DNA of 64,000 nucleotides. It comes from Leptobrachium leishanense (lineage: Eukaryota; Chordata; Amphibia; Anura; Megophryidae). Below are positions 54,618-64,000 of the stretch, piece after piece (within the stretch, counting starts at the first letter, position 1; each line of letters opens with the position of its first letter). The stretch is from the NCBI GenBank assembly GCA_009667805.1, contig CM019063.1:191018661-191082660 (forward strand), written 5' to 3'. The notes under the pieces are model-generated. The model saw only the letters and a program-made list of their open reading frames with translations, did no database searches and was not told where the DNA came from. The translations under genes and the position numbers were made by a program.

Positions 54618-55254
54618 TTTTTTTTTGATCAAATAGTTTTTTATTACAGTAGAACAGAACAGAAAATACAGGATTAGGACATGAATATAGAATAAAGATA
54701 CAACAAAGACGAGTGGCAATAACATTACCAACCGGTTACTATCGTTGGTCCGACTCAGTTCGTCCAGATGAGTCGGGTCAGTTTTATTGGCGATAGATTG
54801 AATGTAGTTGTGCGTGAATACCGGTGGCTACCAAGGGAGGAAAAAGAGATTCCGAAGATAGAGATACAGATATGAGAAAGGAATAAGAGGGAAGGTTTGA
54901 CAGTGAGATCAGTAGATGTGAGGAGAGAGAGAAGAAGGGGGATATGGCGGGAGGAAGAGAGAGAAGGGAAAAAAAAAAAGGGGGGAAGGTAAGTGTAATA
55001 ATAAAAGGGAGGGTGTGATCTGGAGTTATTATATGTAATTGAAGCGGGTACGAGGAGTGCATCCCAGACGGCAAGACCTGATGCGAGGGGAGAGAAGTCT
55101 CTGGGAGCAGTGTCTCTGGCGTTCCGCCACCCTTCACTCTGGTGTCAGCCATCGTCCACAGTCGGCTGAGGATATAAATGAGTTCCAATGGAACCAGGTG
55201 GCGTTATGCTCTTCTGTCCACCCACCCGGGGGTAAGGTCGCTGTTTCTAGAGAT

Positions 55255-58200
55255 CTAATGTTTTCGACTTTCGATATCAGGTCTTGAGGTGAGGGCACTA
55301 CAGACGAGTTCCAGTGAGTCGGGATGAGTGCTCGAGCTGCTAGTAAAATCCGAGTCAACACCGATTTCTTCAGGGTTTTTACAGATAGGTGTGAAGTCTA
55401 AGTCGATCTCCGTGGTGTGTTTAATTAGAGCACTTGCAGAGCGCCAAAAGGGCTCCAGAAGGGGGCACTCCCACCACAGATGTAGAAAAGTTCCCTGGTC
55501 TTGAAGGCATCTCCAACACTCTGTAGAGTGGGTTGGACTAAAACGGGCTATCCAAATAGGAGTAGTATACCATAAGGACGCAATTTTGAACAACGTTTCC
55601 TTCAGTCTGGATATAGAAGTGCCGTGGTGAAGGAGCGTGAAAGTTTTCGTCCAGTGCATCTCGGGAATCACTGTGCCCAGCATGGTATCTCATCTTCCCA
55701 TGTAAGAGGGGGGCTCCGAGTCAGAGGATTGAAGAGCGTGATATTGAGAGGAAAGGCTGTGTGACGGGACGGCGCCCGTAGCACACAGGTTTTCGAATGT
55801 CGTGAGTGATCTTGTCAGATTCGTAGAGTTAGGTAGTGATTACAGATAATGCTTGATCTGCTGGAAATTAAACCTGTCTAGATAGGTAAGTGGAGGGTCC
55901 GTGTCCAACGTTGGGATCTGTCGAAACTGGCCATCTTGTAGAACGTGCATGGCCATGAGGCCTGGATGGGTGGTAAAACGATTTCGTAAAGTTGGCCTGA
56001 TTCCCCCTCGAAAAGCCGGATTGTGTGACAACGGGAGAAGTGGAGCTGGGAAGGTAGACAGGGAGTGGCAAACCCTGAGCTTGTGCCAAATATTAATGGT
56101 ACAGATCAAAGTTGGAATCTGTCGGTAAGAGGGTGGAATATGATTCGGGAACAACCATGGCAAGACCCACAATGGTTTTGATGCAAGACTGGCTTCCAAA
56201 TCCAGCCATTTTTTAGTTGGGGATACGACCATCCAGTCAAGTATTCTGGTGAGGTGGGTGGCATGATAATATAACCGAATATCTGGTAGGGCAAGTCCAC
56301 CCTGTGCCGTAGGTCTGCACAACGTAGAGAATTTGAGGCGAGGCCGCGCGCCCGCCCATATGAAGGAGAGGAAACATTGGCGAAGTGCTTGAAAAACTTC
56401 ATTTGAGATGGGGAGTGGAATTGTTTGCATAAGGTAAAGTATGCGAGGTAAAATATTCATTTTCAACACCCCTATTCTACCCATCCAAGAAATATGTTTG
56501 TTGGACCATACCGCAATGTCCTGTCTGTTAGTCAGGAGGGACTCAAAATTTAAATTGGAGATATTCGCTACATTTGCCGACAGCCATACTCCCAGATATT
56601 TTAGTCTGTCTGTACACCATTTAAACCGAAAGTGCGTTTGAAGCTGCTGGGCTACTTCTCTCTGAACGGAGATTCCTAAGATCTCTGACTTTTCCACATT
56701 GATGGCCAATCCCGCCACTGTGCCATAATGTTGCAGTTCCCGCACCACCTCCGGCAGAGAGGTGAGTGGGTCTGTCAGTAGAAACATGAGGTCATCCGCA
56801 TATGCTGCGATTTTATGTTTGTGTCTCCTCCCCTGGAGTCCAGGAATGGCTGGGTTCGCCCTAACGGATGCCAGTAAGGGCTCTAAAGACAGGGCAAAAA
56901 GTAGCGGAGACAGCGGGCAACCTTGTCGCGTCCCGTTCAAAATGGGGAAACTGGCCGTCAGCGCTCCATTGACTCGGACTCTGGCCGAAGGAGAAGTATA
57001 CAAAGCCGAAATCCATCTCAAGAACCCCTCTCCCAGTCCAAACTTTTGAAGTACTTGCATCAGATAAGGCCATAGTACCCTATCAAATGCTTTCTCAGCA
57101 TCGGTAGAGAGCAACAGGAATGGAACTTTTTCGTGTTTGGCGAGCAAGATAGCGTTAATAACCCTAGATGTTGCATCCCTCGCTTCCCTACCTGGTATAA
57201 ACCCTACTTGGTCCGAGTTTACCAGACGGGGTAGGCATTGTTGTAGCCTAGATGCTAAAATGCGCGCCAAGAGTTTGACGTCTGTGTTGAGGAGAGAAAT
57301 GGGGCGATAGCTGGACGGCAGGAGCGGATCCTTACCCGGTTTCGGAATCAGAGTGATGGTCGCTGCAAGTGCCACTGTGTGTAGTTGCCCCTCTGATAGG
57401 AGTGAATTGAAAGTGGCCAATAAGTGTGGGAGTAGTTCCGGCTGGAGGAGCTTCAAATATTCCACCGGGAGGCCATCAGGTCCGGGGCATTTGTGGGGTT
57501 TGACATGTTTAAGAGCCGACACCAGTTCTTCGACAGTTATCGGTGATCCTAAGTCTGTGGCCTCCTCAGGCGACAATTGTTTAAGGCTCTTGTTTGCAAG
57601 ATAGCCGTTAATGTCCGCGACAGTAAGGTCCGGGAATTGAGAGGTCTCTAATGAATATAAAGATCGGAAGTATGTATAAAATTCCTCGGCCACCATATCC
57701 GGGTGTGTTGTAATTTCCATGGAGGGGAGATGAATGCGAGGAATGTAAGCCTTCGCATTCCTCAATTTAAGTATCTGGGCCAGCAACCGGCCTGGCTTGT
57801 TTTCGTGAAGGAGTTTTGTGGCCAGGAATTTAAGGTCAGCCGTGAGACGTGACGTAAGAGAAGTTCTGGCTTGTGTGAGCAGTTGGTAGGTCGAGGCGTC
57901 TCCTGAAGCGGCATGTAGAGCCTCTAAACGGGACACCTCAGCAAAGAGGTCAGCTTTTTGTGCTATACGTAGCTTTTTAGCTGCTGTACCCTTGCTTATG
58001 AGAAAGCCCCGTAGGACTGCCTTATGGGCTTCCCAGACTGTGGTAATCGGGACTTCTGGAGTGAGGTTCTCCACAAAATAGTCAGAGAGTAGTTGGCGGG
58101 TCTCCGCCAACACCACCGGGTCCTCCAGGAGGGAGAGGTTCAGCCGCTACGTACGCTCCCGAGGGACAAAAAAAAATCGGGGAGGTTAGACAGGTCAAGA

Positions 58201-58915
58201 TCGGGGAATGGTCCGACCACGTTTTTGTATGTATGTCTGAGGTTCGAATTAAGTCAAATGTATGCTGCTGTATAAAAAAATAGTCTATTCTCGAGTATAC
58301 TGCATGCACTGAGGAGTAATAGGAGTAGTCTTTCTCGCTCCCGTGTAGTGCCCTCCACACATCCACCAATTGATGTCTGTCTAGGAGTTGTCGCATACGG
58401 TGTAGGATGTTTCGTGGGGTCGAGGACACCCCCGTTGACGTATCCATCTGAAGATCCATAGCGATATTGAAGTCCCCGGCCATAACTAATGTGCCCTCTT
58501 GGAAGTCTTGAAGGGAAAGTAAGATAGAGGCCAGGCAGCGGTGTTGGGCCTTATTAGCCAAGTATACCGACGCCAGTGTGAAAAGCGTGCCCGCTATACG
58601 GCCTTTCACAAAAAGGAATCTACCGTCTGGGTCTCTCCGGACCCCCACCTCCTCAAACGGGAGTCCTCTCGCAAACAAAATAGCCACCCCACGCGATTTA
58701 CTTAGCCCGTAATTGCTAAAATATCCAGTAGGGAAATTCCTGTCGCGTAGTGTCGGTGCCGCCTCACCCCGAAGGTGTGTCTCTTGTAAGAAAGCTACTG
58801 ATGCCTTCTGCGCCCAGAGCTCTCGCAATATTTTAGATCTCTTTTCCGGGGCATTTAGCCCACGGACATTGTAAGTTAGCATACGGAGCGTCCCCGGGGT
58901 GAACAAGGCCGCCAT
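55255..58915 (-). pseudogene. LINE C ORF2 (endonuclease-RT, frameshifted)
   Basis: The endonuclease piece (58915-58150) has LTYNVRGLN, AFLQETHLRG, VMAGDFNIAMD, YSRIDYFFI and WSDHSPIL. A frameshift at an A-rich run near 58165-58175 precedes the RT piece (58116-55840), which has [49 protein letters not shown] and AAYADDLMFLL. After a stop near 55840, the C-terminal piece (55683-55255) holds the CCHC knuckle CWRCLQDQGTFLHLWWECP. Catalytic motifs are all present. Confidence 0.9.
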
Positions 58916-59339
58916 CTGAGAAGATACACTACAAACACCCTACAACAAAAACAAACAAAACAAAAAAAAAAAAAAGGGGGGAGGGTGGGGAGGGGGGGAA
59001 GGTGAATAGCAGGATACGAACAGGGAAGAGAGAAGGAGAAAGAGAAATAGAGTAGAGAGACAGGTAAGTGCGCCAATAAGAGAGAGAAGATTGGCCAATG
59101 AGGCAAAAGGTGTGACTGGAGGATCAAAGTCAAGGGTAGGAGTAGGGCCTCCCCTGCAGAGTCTCCAGGGGGTAGTACACCAAGCCTCTCGGAGGTGAGT
59201 AACCTGATTCACAGTTCAGTAAAAGTAAAATTGAATAGGCATAAACAGTGAAGCAGTAAAGTCAACAGTTGTGAATGAAAAGTGATAAATTCAAACCACG
59301 AGTGAACCCGTTTGAGTTCATTGCAACGAAAAGTGCCCG

Positions 59340-59945
59340 AAAAGGGGAAGTATAGAGCAAAAGCGAGCTAAGTGCTTAAAAAACATTGCGCTGTCTTAAT
59401 CAACAGAATACACTTGAGAGTATATGACGTGAGAGTGTTCCCTCATTGCAGAGGCATACATAACAATATCCTGAGGATGAGAAAGATAGTCCTCCCGTAA
59501 TAAAGTATAAGTAGCAGCAGTCTGGTGTGTTAAACACTATCACCTTTTTTAGTGTCAGTAGGTGTAAACTGAACCAACTTATTACTCTAGAAAACATAGA
59601 GGGGAAAGCTTCCTCTCGCAGTAAGGTATACTACATACTGAAGAGTTAAATAATAACATCTATATTATCTCCGCCTAGTGCGGACTTAACCAACATAATA
59701 TATCTTAAGCCATATGGAAAAAAAATTCTCCCACATTAAGTTATATACAACAACAGTCTGGAGAGTTAAACAACATCACCCTTCCCACTGTCGCTTGGTG
59801 CAGTCATACGCGACATGTTATACTCAAAAAATACACGAGGGAGGTAATGACACCAGTCGTAGGAAGTTGTATGTAATAATATTCTGGATAATTAAACGAC
59901 CTCGCCTTCCCGACAGTAATCTAAAGCGGCCTGGATCAATGAGTG
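59340..59945. repeat. Diverged ~118-bp tandem repeats in the LINE C inter-ORF spacer
   Basis: About four to five copies of a unit that contains a TAAG/TATA stretch, then CAGTCTGGAGAGTTAAACAA-like sequence, then a CCGCCTAGTGCGG- or CACTGTCGCTTGGTGCAGTC-like hairpin. Compare TACTGAAGAGTTAAATAATA (59636), AGTCTGGAGAGTTAAACAAC (59755) and ATTCTGGATAATTAAACGAC (59881). Confidence 0.65.
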
Positions 59946-59967
59946 AAATGTATAGTACCGCGTTGCA

Positions 59968-60660
59968 ACCCCCCCCCATCATCCGCTATTTTTCGAATTA
60001 AGTAATTTTTTTCCCCCCCTCCCCTTCCCCCCCCTTCCTCTCTTCCCTCCCCCTCCCTCTGACATCCTATGTGATTAGTTTTCCCAAATTCCTTTGCTGG
60101 TGTTTCGCTTACTTGCCCCTCACCCATTCCCGCGCCCTATAGGAATTGCAGCATATATTATTCAGCATCTGAATCCTTTCTTTTTCACTTCAATTCTTAT
60201 TTATTTCCCCCAATTCCCCCCCCTCCAATTTTCGTTTCATCAGTTCCCTCCCCTCTATCCGTGCATGTACATTCTCCCCTCTTCTCTGTTATCAAAAAAT
60301 TGGGAGTGTGTCACAAATTTTAACGCAACTGATCGGTTAGCCATGAAATAAACTAACATGCGACAAAGTTCAAAAAGCGTGACTTACAGGGCACAATGTC
60401 CAGTCCTCCAGATCGTTCAGTAGGACAAAGCGGCTAGCATTGGAGTGGTGCCTAAAGTCTCAGTGAAAGGCGAAATTGGTCGCCGTCTCGTAAACCTGTT
60501 GCCATTGTGTGCTAAAGAGTAGACGGCTCTTTACCCCCCCCCCTCCCCCGTAACAATTTTTTTTTTTTGTTTCTTCTTTCCCCCCCCACCCCTTTCCCTC
60601 CTTTCTCCCCCCCTTTCTTTTCCCCTTCCCCCTCCCCTTCCCTCCCGTTTGCGGCGGACG
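59968..60660. repeat. C/T-rich low-complexity tracts in LINE C spacer
   Basis: Several tracts of C and T (59970-60060, 60208-60260, 60533-60648) with homopolymer runs of 6-10 bases. No coding capacity. Confidence 0.75.
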
Positions 60661-60850
60661 ATGGTAATGAAGAACATAAGAAATCTATTATTCACAGAAT
60701 CCAGGACAATATCAGAGCAATGTTGGAACGCAAAGATCATTCAGTGAGGCCTTCATGGCCTCCAGACCAAGGCCACGGCGTTCGAAGTGGGTCCGCTCCG
60801 GCAGACTCTCCGTGTATGTCTCATCGGTGTGGTGTAGCTCACCTCATCCA

Positions 60851-61897
60851 TCATTCGGCTCCTGTCACACTGTCGTCGTGAACTTGTGCAGGTTCCCTTC
60901 GACGGCGCTGACGGCGCTGTGGCAATCCTCCCGTGGACTTTAGCGGTTGAAACTCGAATAATTCCCAAGAGGGTATTTCCATCTCTGGGAGGTTTAGAGA
61001 GCGTAGAAATTCCGGAATATCCTCCGGTGTGCGAACGGTGATCCAATTGTTTTCACAGCGGACCGATAATGACAGGGGGAAGCCCCAGCGGTAGGGAATC
61101 CCGGCCTCCTGCAGTGTGCGAGTAAGCGGGCGTAGGATGCATCGGGCCTGTAGCGTGGTGGGAGAGAGGTCATTGAAGATCTGTATTTTAGCTCCTCCAA
61201 AGTCCCACGTAGGTTGTGTTCTCGCCCGGAGCGAGATGCGGTCTTTAAGCATGTAGTTTGTGAGATTGCATATTATGTCTCTCGGTGGTGCAGTGGGCGA
61301 GGTAGGAGGGGGTCGCAGTGAGCGATGGGCCCGCGCCAGGTCCTCTGGGTTAACGACCCTGACTCCCAGGATGTAATTGAAAAGTCCCGGTAAATATCTG
61401 CGCAGAGCTGTCTCACTCTCCGGTACCCCCCGAAGCCGCAAATTTTGACGTCTGGAGCGATTGTCCAGGTCATCCAGGCGTCTCCAAATCGCCGACATTG
61501 CTGCGTCCCCAGCCGGGGCCTGCACCCCCACCTCCACAGCTTGCTCAGCTGCGTGCTCGAGATCGCGGACCCTGGCCTCCACATGCCCTACCTCCTTCCG
61601 AAACTCCAGGATATCATGCTGCAGGGACTCCCTCACCTCTGCCACCATCTCCCTGATGTCCGATTTCGTGGGCATTTCCACGAGGGAGCGTTCTATGCGC
61701 TGCGAGGCCGCCCCCAGCTCAGGCAGGGAAAATTCAGCGCCGGCGGGAGAGGCCGCCATGACAGGTGATCGCGTGCTGGTTGGAGTCTCGGAAACAGGGG
61801 CAAAATACCGCTCCAGGCGTGCGGGAGCCGGTGTGGTCGGAGCTCCAGGGGTTGTGCAGTTTGCTGTGCGTTTCTTGCCTTTCACCATATCGGTCAA
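60851..61897 (-). CDS. LINE C ORF1, RNA-binding protein (348 aa)
   Basis: L1-type ORF1. The N-terminus is basic and Pro-rich (MTDMVKGKKRTANC). A coiled coil runs through ~75-150 (REMVAEVRESLQHDILEFRK). The RRM-like domain starts at DNRSRRQNLRLRGVPESE (~158-240). The C-terminal domain has IFNDLSPTTLQARCIL and PYRWGFPLSLSV (~245-320). The ORF is uninterrupted. It would bind the element RNA. Confidence 0.88.
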   Translation of the reverse strand: MTDMVKGKKRTANCTTPGAPTTPAPARLERYFAPVSETPTSTRSPVMAASPAGAEFSLPELGAASQRIERSLVEMPTKSDIREMVAEVRESLQHDILEFRKEVGHVEARVRDLEHAAEQAVEVGVQAPAGDAAMSAIWRRLDDLDNRSRRQNLRLRGVPESETALRRYLPGLFNYILGVRVVNPEDLARAHRSLRPPPTSPTAPPRDIICNLTNYMLKDRISLRARTQPTWDFGGAKIQIFNDLSPTTLQARCILRPLTRTLQEAGIPYRWGFPLSLSVRCENNWITVRTPEDIPEFLRSLNLPEMEIPSWELFEFQPLKSTGGLPQRRQRRRREPAQVHDDSVTGAE

Positions 61898-61988
61898 CGA
61901 TGCATATAGGGCTATAACTCTAAGGGTTCACTCGGAGCTCACCTAGCGTGCGTCCATCTTAGGCAGTCGAAAGGCCACGCCCCCCCTC

Positions 61989-62672
61989 AGAAGGGAGCTG
62001 TTAAGCCAGGTGTCAGGAGTGTACGATCCAGGAGGCCTAGTGACTCCAGCCAAGCAGAGGGGGGCTAGCCCTCAAGATCTTGATAAACATTCAGATTGGC
62101 AAAGTGGACCAAAGTTCCTGATCCTGCCTGAGAATGATTGGCCAATCAAGTCAGCTAAGGATGTCGCAGCAAATACCAGAGAAAGTATCCGTAAACTTCA
62201 AAGGAAGGCATTTGCAGCTCTGCTCACTAGATCCAAAGCGAGGCAGCAGAATCCATCTAAGGAATTGGAGGAAGATGAGAATCCCCTTCAAGCCCAAGTA
62301 GGATGTAGGAGAGCTCCTGCAGGGCCAGCTGTTCAAAGCTTGTGTGACTGGAAGCGATTCAGTGATCTCACTAGACTAATCAAAACAACAGCCTGGGTAT
62401 GGAGAGCAGCAAAAAGGTTCCTCAGCCGCAACCGAACCCTAAACAACCCAAAGTGGGAGGCAGTATCTTCAGCAGGAACCAATTTCGTTGGTGCAAGACC
62501 AGTTCGGCAAGAGCTGAGTACATTTCTGGAGGACATCGACAAATCTACCCTAAAGGAAACAGCTGCGCAGAATGGGACGGAGTGGACATGGACAATTCAT
62601 CCAGCTTTTGACTTTTCCAGTTATCCGTTTAAGCGCATCCAAGCAATGCAATCGGTAGTGAATGACTTTTAG
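61989..62672 (+). pseudogene. BEL/Pao pol, C-terminal remnant (RNase H/integrase, internally deleted)
   Basis: Resumes at the TSD after LINE C with SGVYDPGGLVTPAKQRGA, the BEL block after the RT. It then passes directly to SPQDLDKHSDWQSGPKFL, which belongs near the end of the RNase H region. The intervening RNase H sequence is therefore missing. The integrase part shows a linker (TTAWVWRAAKRFLSRNR) and NGTEWTWTIHPA, but most of the catalytic core is gone. Stop at 62670. Confidence 0.78.
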
Positions 62673-62772
62673 AGACACTGAAGAATCTTAGTTGGTCTAC
62701 AACCAGAAATCGAAACGTTTGCCTTCTAAACATTGCAATTTCCCTTTGTATCCAAGAAAATTGAGTGGGAGG

Positions 62773-63703
62773 TGTCAAGTCAAACTTCAGTGGTACAGAA
62801 TAGTCAGCTAATGAACAAGCAAGTGTTAAAAATAACAATAAAAAGACTGTAATTCAGTTTAGGTAATTGTAATCTGCAAGAGTCTGTGAGAACTACTTGT
62901 CCCTGCATGCAATTCAGCTCCAGTTAGGGTCAGTCAGAGCAGAGGTCAAGCTTCCCAGCAGCCTCAGAGACAGAGCTGTAGAGGAAGGGAGGGGCCATCT
63001 GAGAGCTCCAGGCATCCCATGAGGCAGGCAACCTGGACATAACGAACTGCACAGATTTACAAGCATCTTCAAATCCTGGAGTGGAGACGGTGAGCTAAAA
63101 GACTATTTTCACAGTCATATGTAGGAAAGGATTGTGTCACAGTCATGTACAGAAAAGGAATTGAGCCAGTTCAGTAATAAATGCAGTCAGTTAACTTTTT
63201 AGATCTATTTCATGCTCAGTGTGAGGAGATTCCACATGCAGTCTTTATAATAGCTCAGTTCATGTCTGTTTTCTTTAAGTTAAAACATATTTTGGCAGTA
63301 ATGATATTCTAGAAGTGTGTGCTAGTAAATGTTTATGAAACTGGCACAGAAGTAATGATTAACAAGCTTTATGTGCAATGTATTTATACAATTTCTGTAT
63401 TTCTTTCTGTTTAAGGTTTTTCACCTTTAAATCATCGCTTTAATTCATCACTAGTTCTAATTCTAATCGCTAAGCTACTCATCACTTTAATTCAGCTATT
63501 TGTCACTATTCAACTACTCATCTACTCAACTATTCACATATTCACCTAATCAACCTACAGCAACTTAATTTACCCCAGAACTTATTGAAATTAAACTTAA
63601 ATACAAGCGAATGAAGAGTGGAATCCAGTTATTATTTCCAGTGTCGATGTTTGAATTTCCTTTCAAGCGGGAAGATTGTGCAAAAAAACCAAAGAGCTTG
63701 ACA
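62773..63703 (+). repeat. BEL/Pao 3' LTR
   Basis: 931 bp, TGTCAAG...CTTGACA, preceded by the short purine tract GAGTGGGAGG. It includes about 45 nt (63230-63275) not present in the 5' LTR and a few small indels. Confidence 0.93.
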
Positions 63704-64000
63704 GATGTTCATTCAACCTTCCCTTTGCTAGGATTTCTTTTCTATTTCGAATTGTGCATTCATTACCTCGGAATTGTACTGTGAGTCCATTGTTAGCAAG
63801 GGTTTTCACTGATAGGAGGTGTTCTGTTTCTCCACCAAAGCACTGAGAACGTGATCTCTTAACTTACTGTTGTGATGAGATGGCTATAGCTCCCAGTCTA
63901 GATGAATTACAGGCAGTGACTCAATCGAGATGACACCTTGAAGATCTGTTGAAGTTTTATTCCAAAACTGTAGAAAATCCACAACAATATACATCCGATA
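63704..64000 (-). pseudogene. Copia pol, segment upstream of integrase (continues beyond window)
   Basis: Minus-strand peptide with CFGGETEHLLSVKTLANNGL and TVQFRGNECTIRNRKEILAK, the Copia block between protease and integrase (LLSV..L...G..V.F....C.I). It ends exactly at the BEL target-site duplication, so it is the other half of the Copia element at 41490-44213. The part nearest 64000 is poorly readable. Confidence 0.8.

Larger units (their letters stand above)
54620..61988 (-). mobile_element. LINE C: full-length L1/Tx1-type LINE inserted in BEL pol
   Basis: A 14-bp duplication AGAAGGGAGCTGTT flanks it (54606-54619 and 61989-62002). On the minus strand it begins GAGGGGGGGCGTGGCC, has ORF1 (intact) and ORF2 (frameshifted), and ends in an A tail seen as T8 at 54620. 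The spacer between ORFs is about 1.9 kb, compared with about 0.5 kb in LINEs A and B; it contains diverged tandem repeats and C/T-rich tracts. ORF2 damage makes it inactive. Confidence 0.93.
44219..63703 (+). mobile_element. BEL/Pao LTR retrotransposon carrying three insertions
   Basis: Two LTRs (44219-45126 and 62773-63703) start TGTCAAG and end CTTGACA. A 5-bp duplication GATGT flanks the element (44214-44218 and 63704-63708). Order: LTR, leader, gag, Cys/His region, protease, RT, a shortened integrase, LTR. Without the later insertions the element is about 6.4 kb. It was inserted into the Copia pol in the opposite orientation. It is inactive: frames are interrupted and the RNase H/integrase part is deleted. 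Confidence 0.93.

Overview
The window is vertebrate nuclear DNA, most likely from an amphibian (probably a frog). It holds one host gene, the 3' two thirds of an EWSR1 orthologue on the + strand, and about 50 kb of transposable elements packed inside and downstream of it. The amphibian assignment is an inference from the mobile-element mix: full-length L1/Tx1-type LINEs, a DIRS element, BEL/Pao and Copia LTR retrotransposons, Tc1, hAT, Harbinger-like and piggyBac-like elements. There are no prokaryotic gene layouts, CRISPR arrays or rRNA genes. Region 1-11723 (EWSR1): eleven exons with GT/AG borders join without a frame break into 430 codons and a stop. They cover the end of the SYGQ-rich low-complexity region, an RGG block, the RRM, a second RGG block, the RanBP2-type zinc finger and the C-terminal RGG tail. 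The 5' exons lie before the window. The largest intron (5862-10693) carries an antisense DIRS retrotransposon; a smaller one (5083-5738) carries a 112-bp near-perfect hairpin. Region 11724-26430: the 3' UTR, two small MITEs and a tRNA-derived SINE. Then comes a full-length minus-strand LINE (LINE A, 14088-19804) with both ORFs open and a 16-bp target-site duplication. It is followed by a TIR MITE, a 1.6-kb non-autonomous LINE-like retroposon, a 1.5-kb hAT-type element carrying a G-rich minisatellite, and a long inverted repeat. Region 26430-41640: a decayed minus-strand LINE (LINE B) interrupted by a hAT MITE and a Harbinger-like MITE, a 5'-truncated L2/CR1-type LINE, a 346-bp palindrome, nested piggyBac-like foldback elements that took up two Harbinger-like MITEs, and a nearly intact Tc1 transposon. 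Region 41640-64000 is a deep nest. A minus-strand Copia pol is split by a plus-strand BEL/Pao element (44219-63703, 5-bp TSD). The BEL element in turn took up three insertions, each with its own target-site duplication: a 4.8-kb non-autonomous LTR element (46310-51153), a hAT-like MITE (52038-52905), and a full-length minus-strand LINE (LINE C, 54620-61988). Order of events: Copia first, BEL second, the three insertions last. The roughly 99% identical LTRs of the non-autonomous element mark it as recent. I found no clearly new cellular system. The most unusual items are the non-autonomous LTR element with a SAP-like small ORF and a hairpin-rich 160-bp repeat array, the intact LINE whose RT catalytic box reads HADD, and the diverged tandem repeats between the two ORFs of LINE C.
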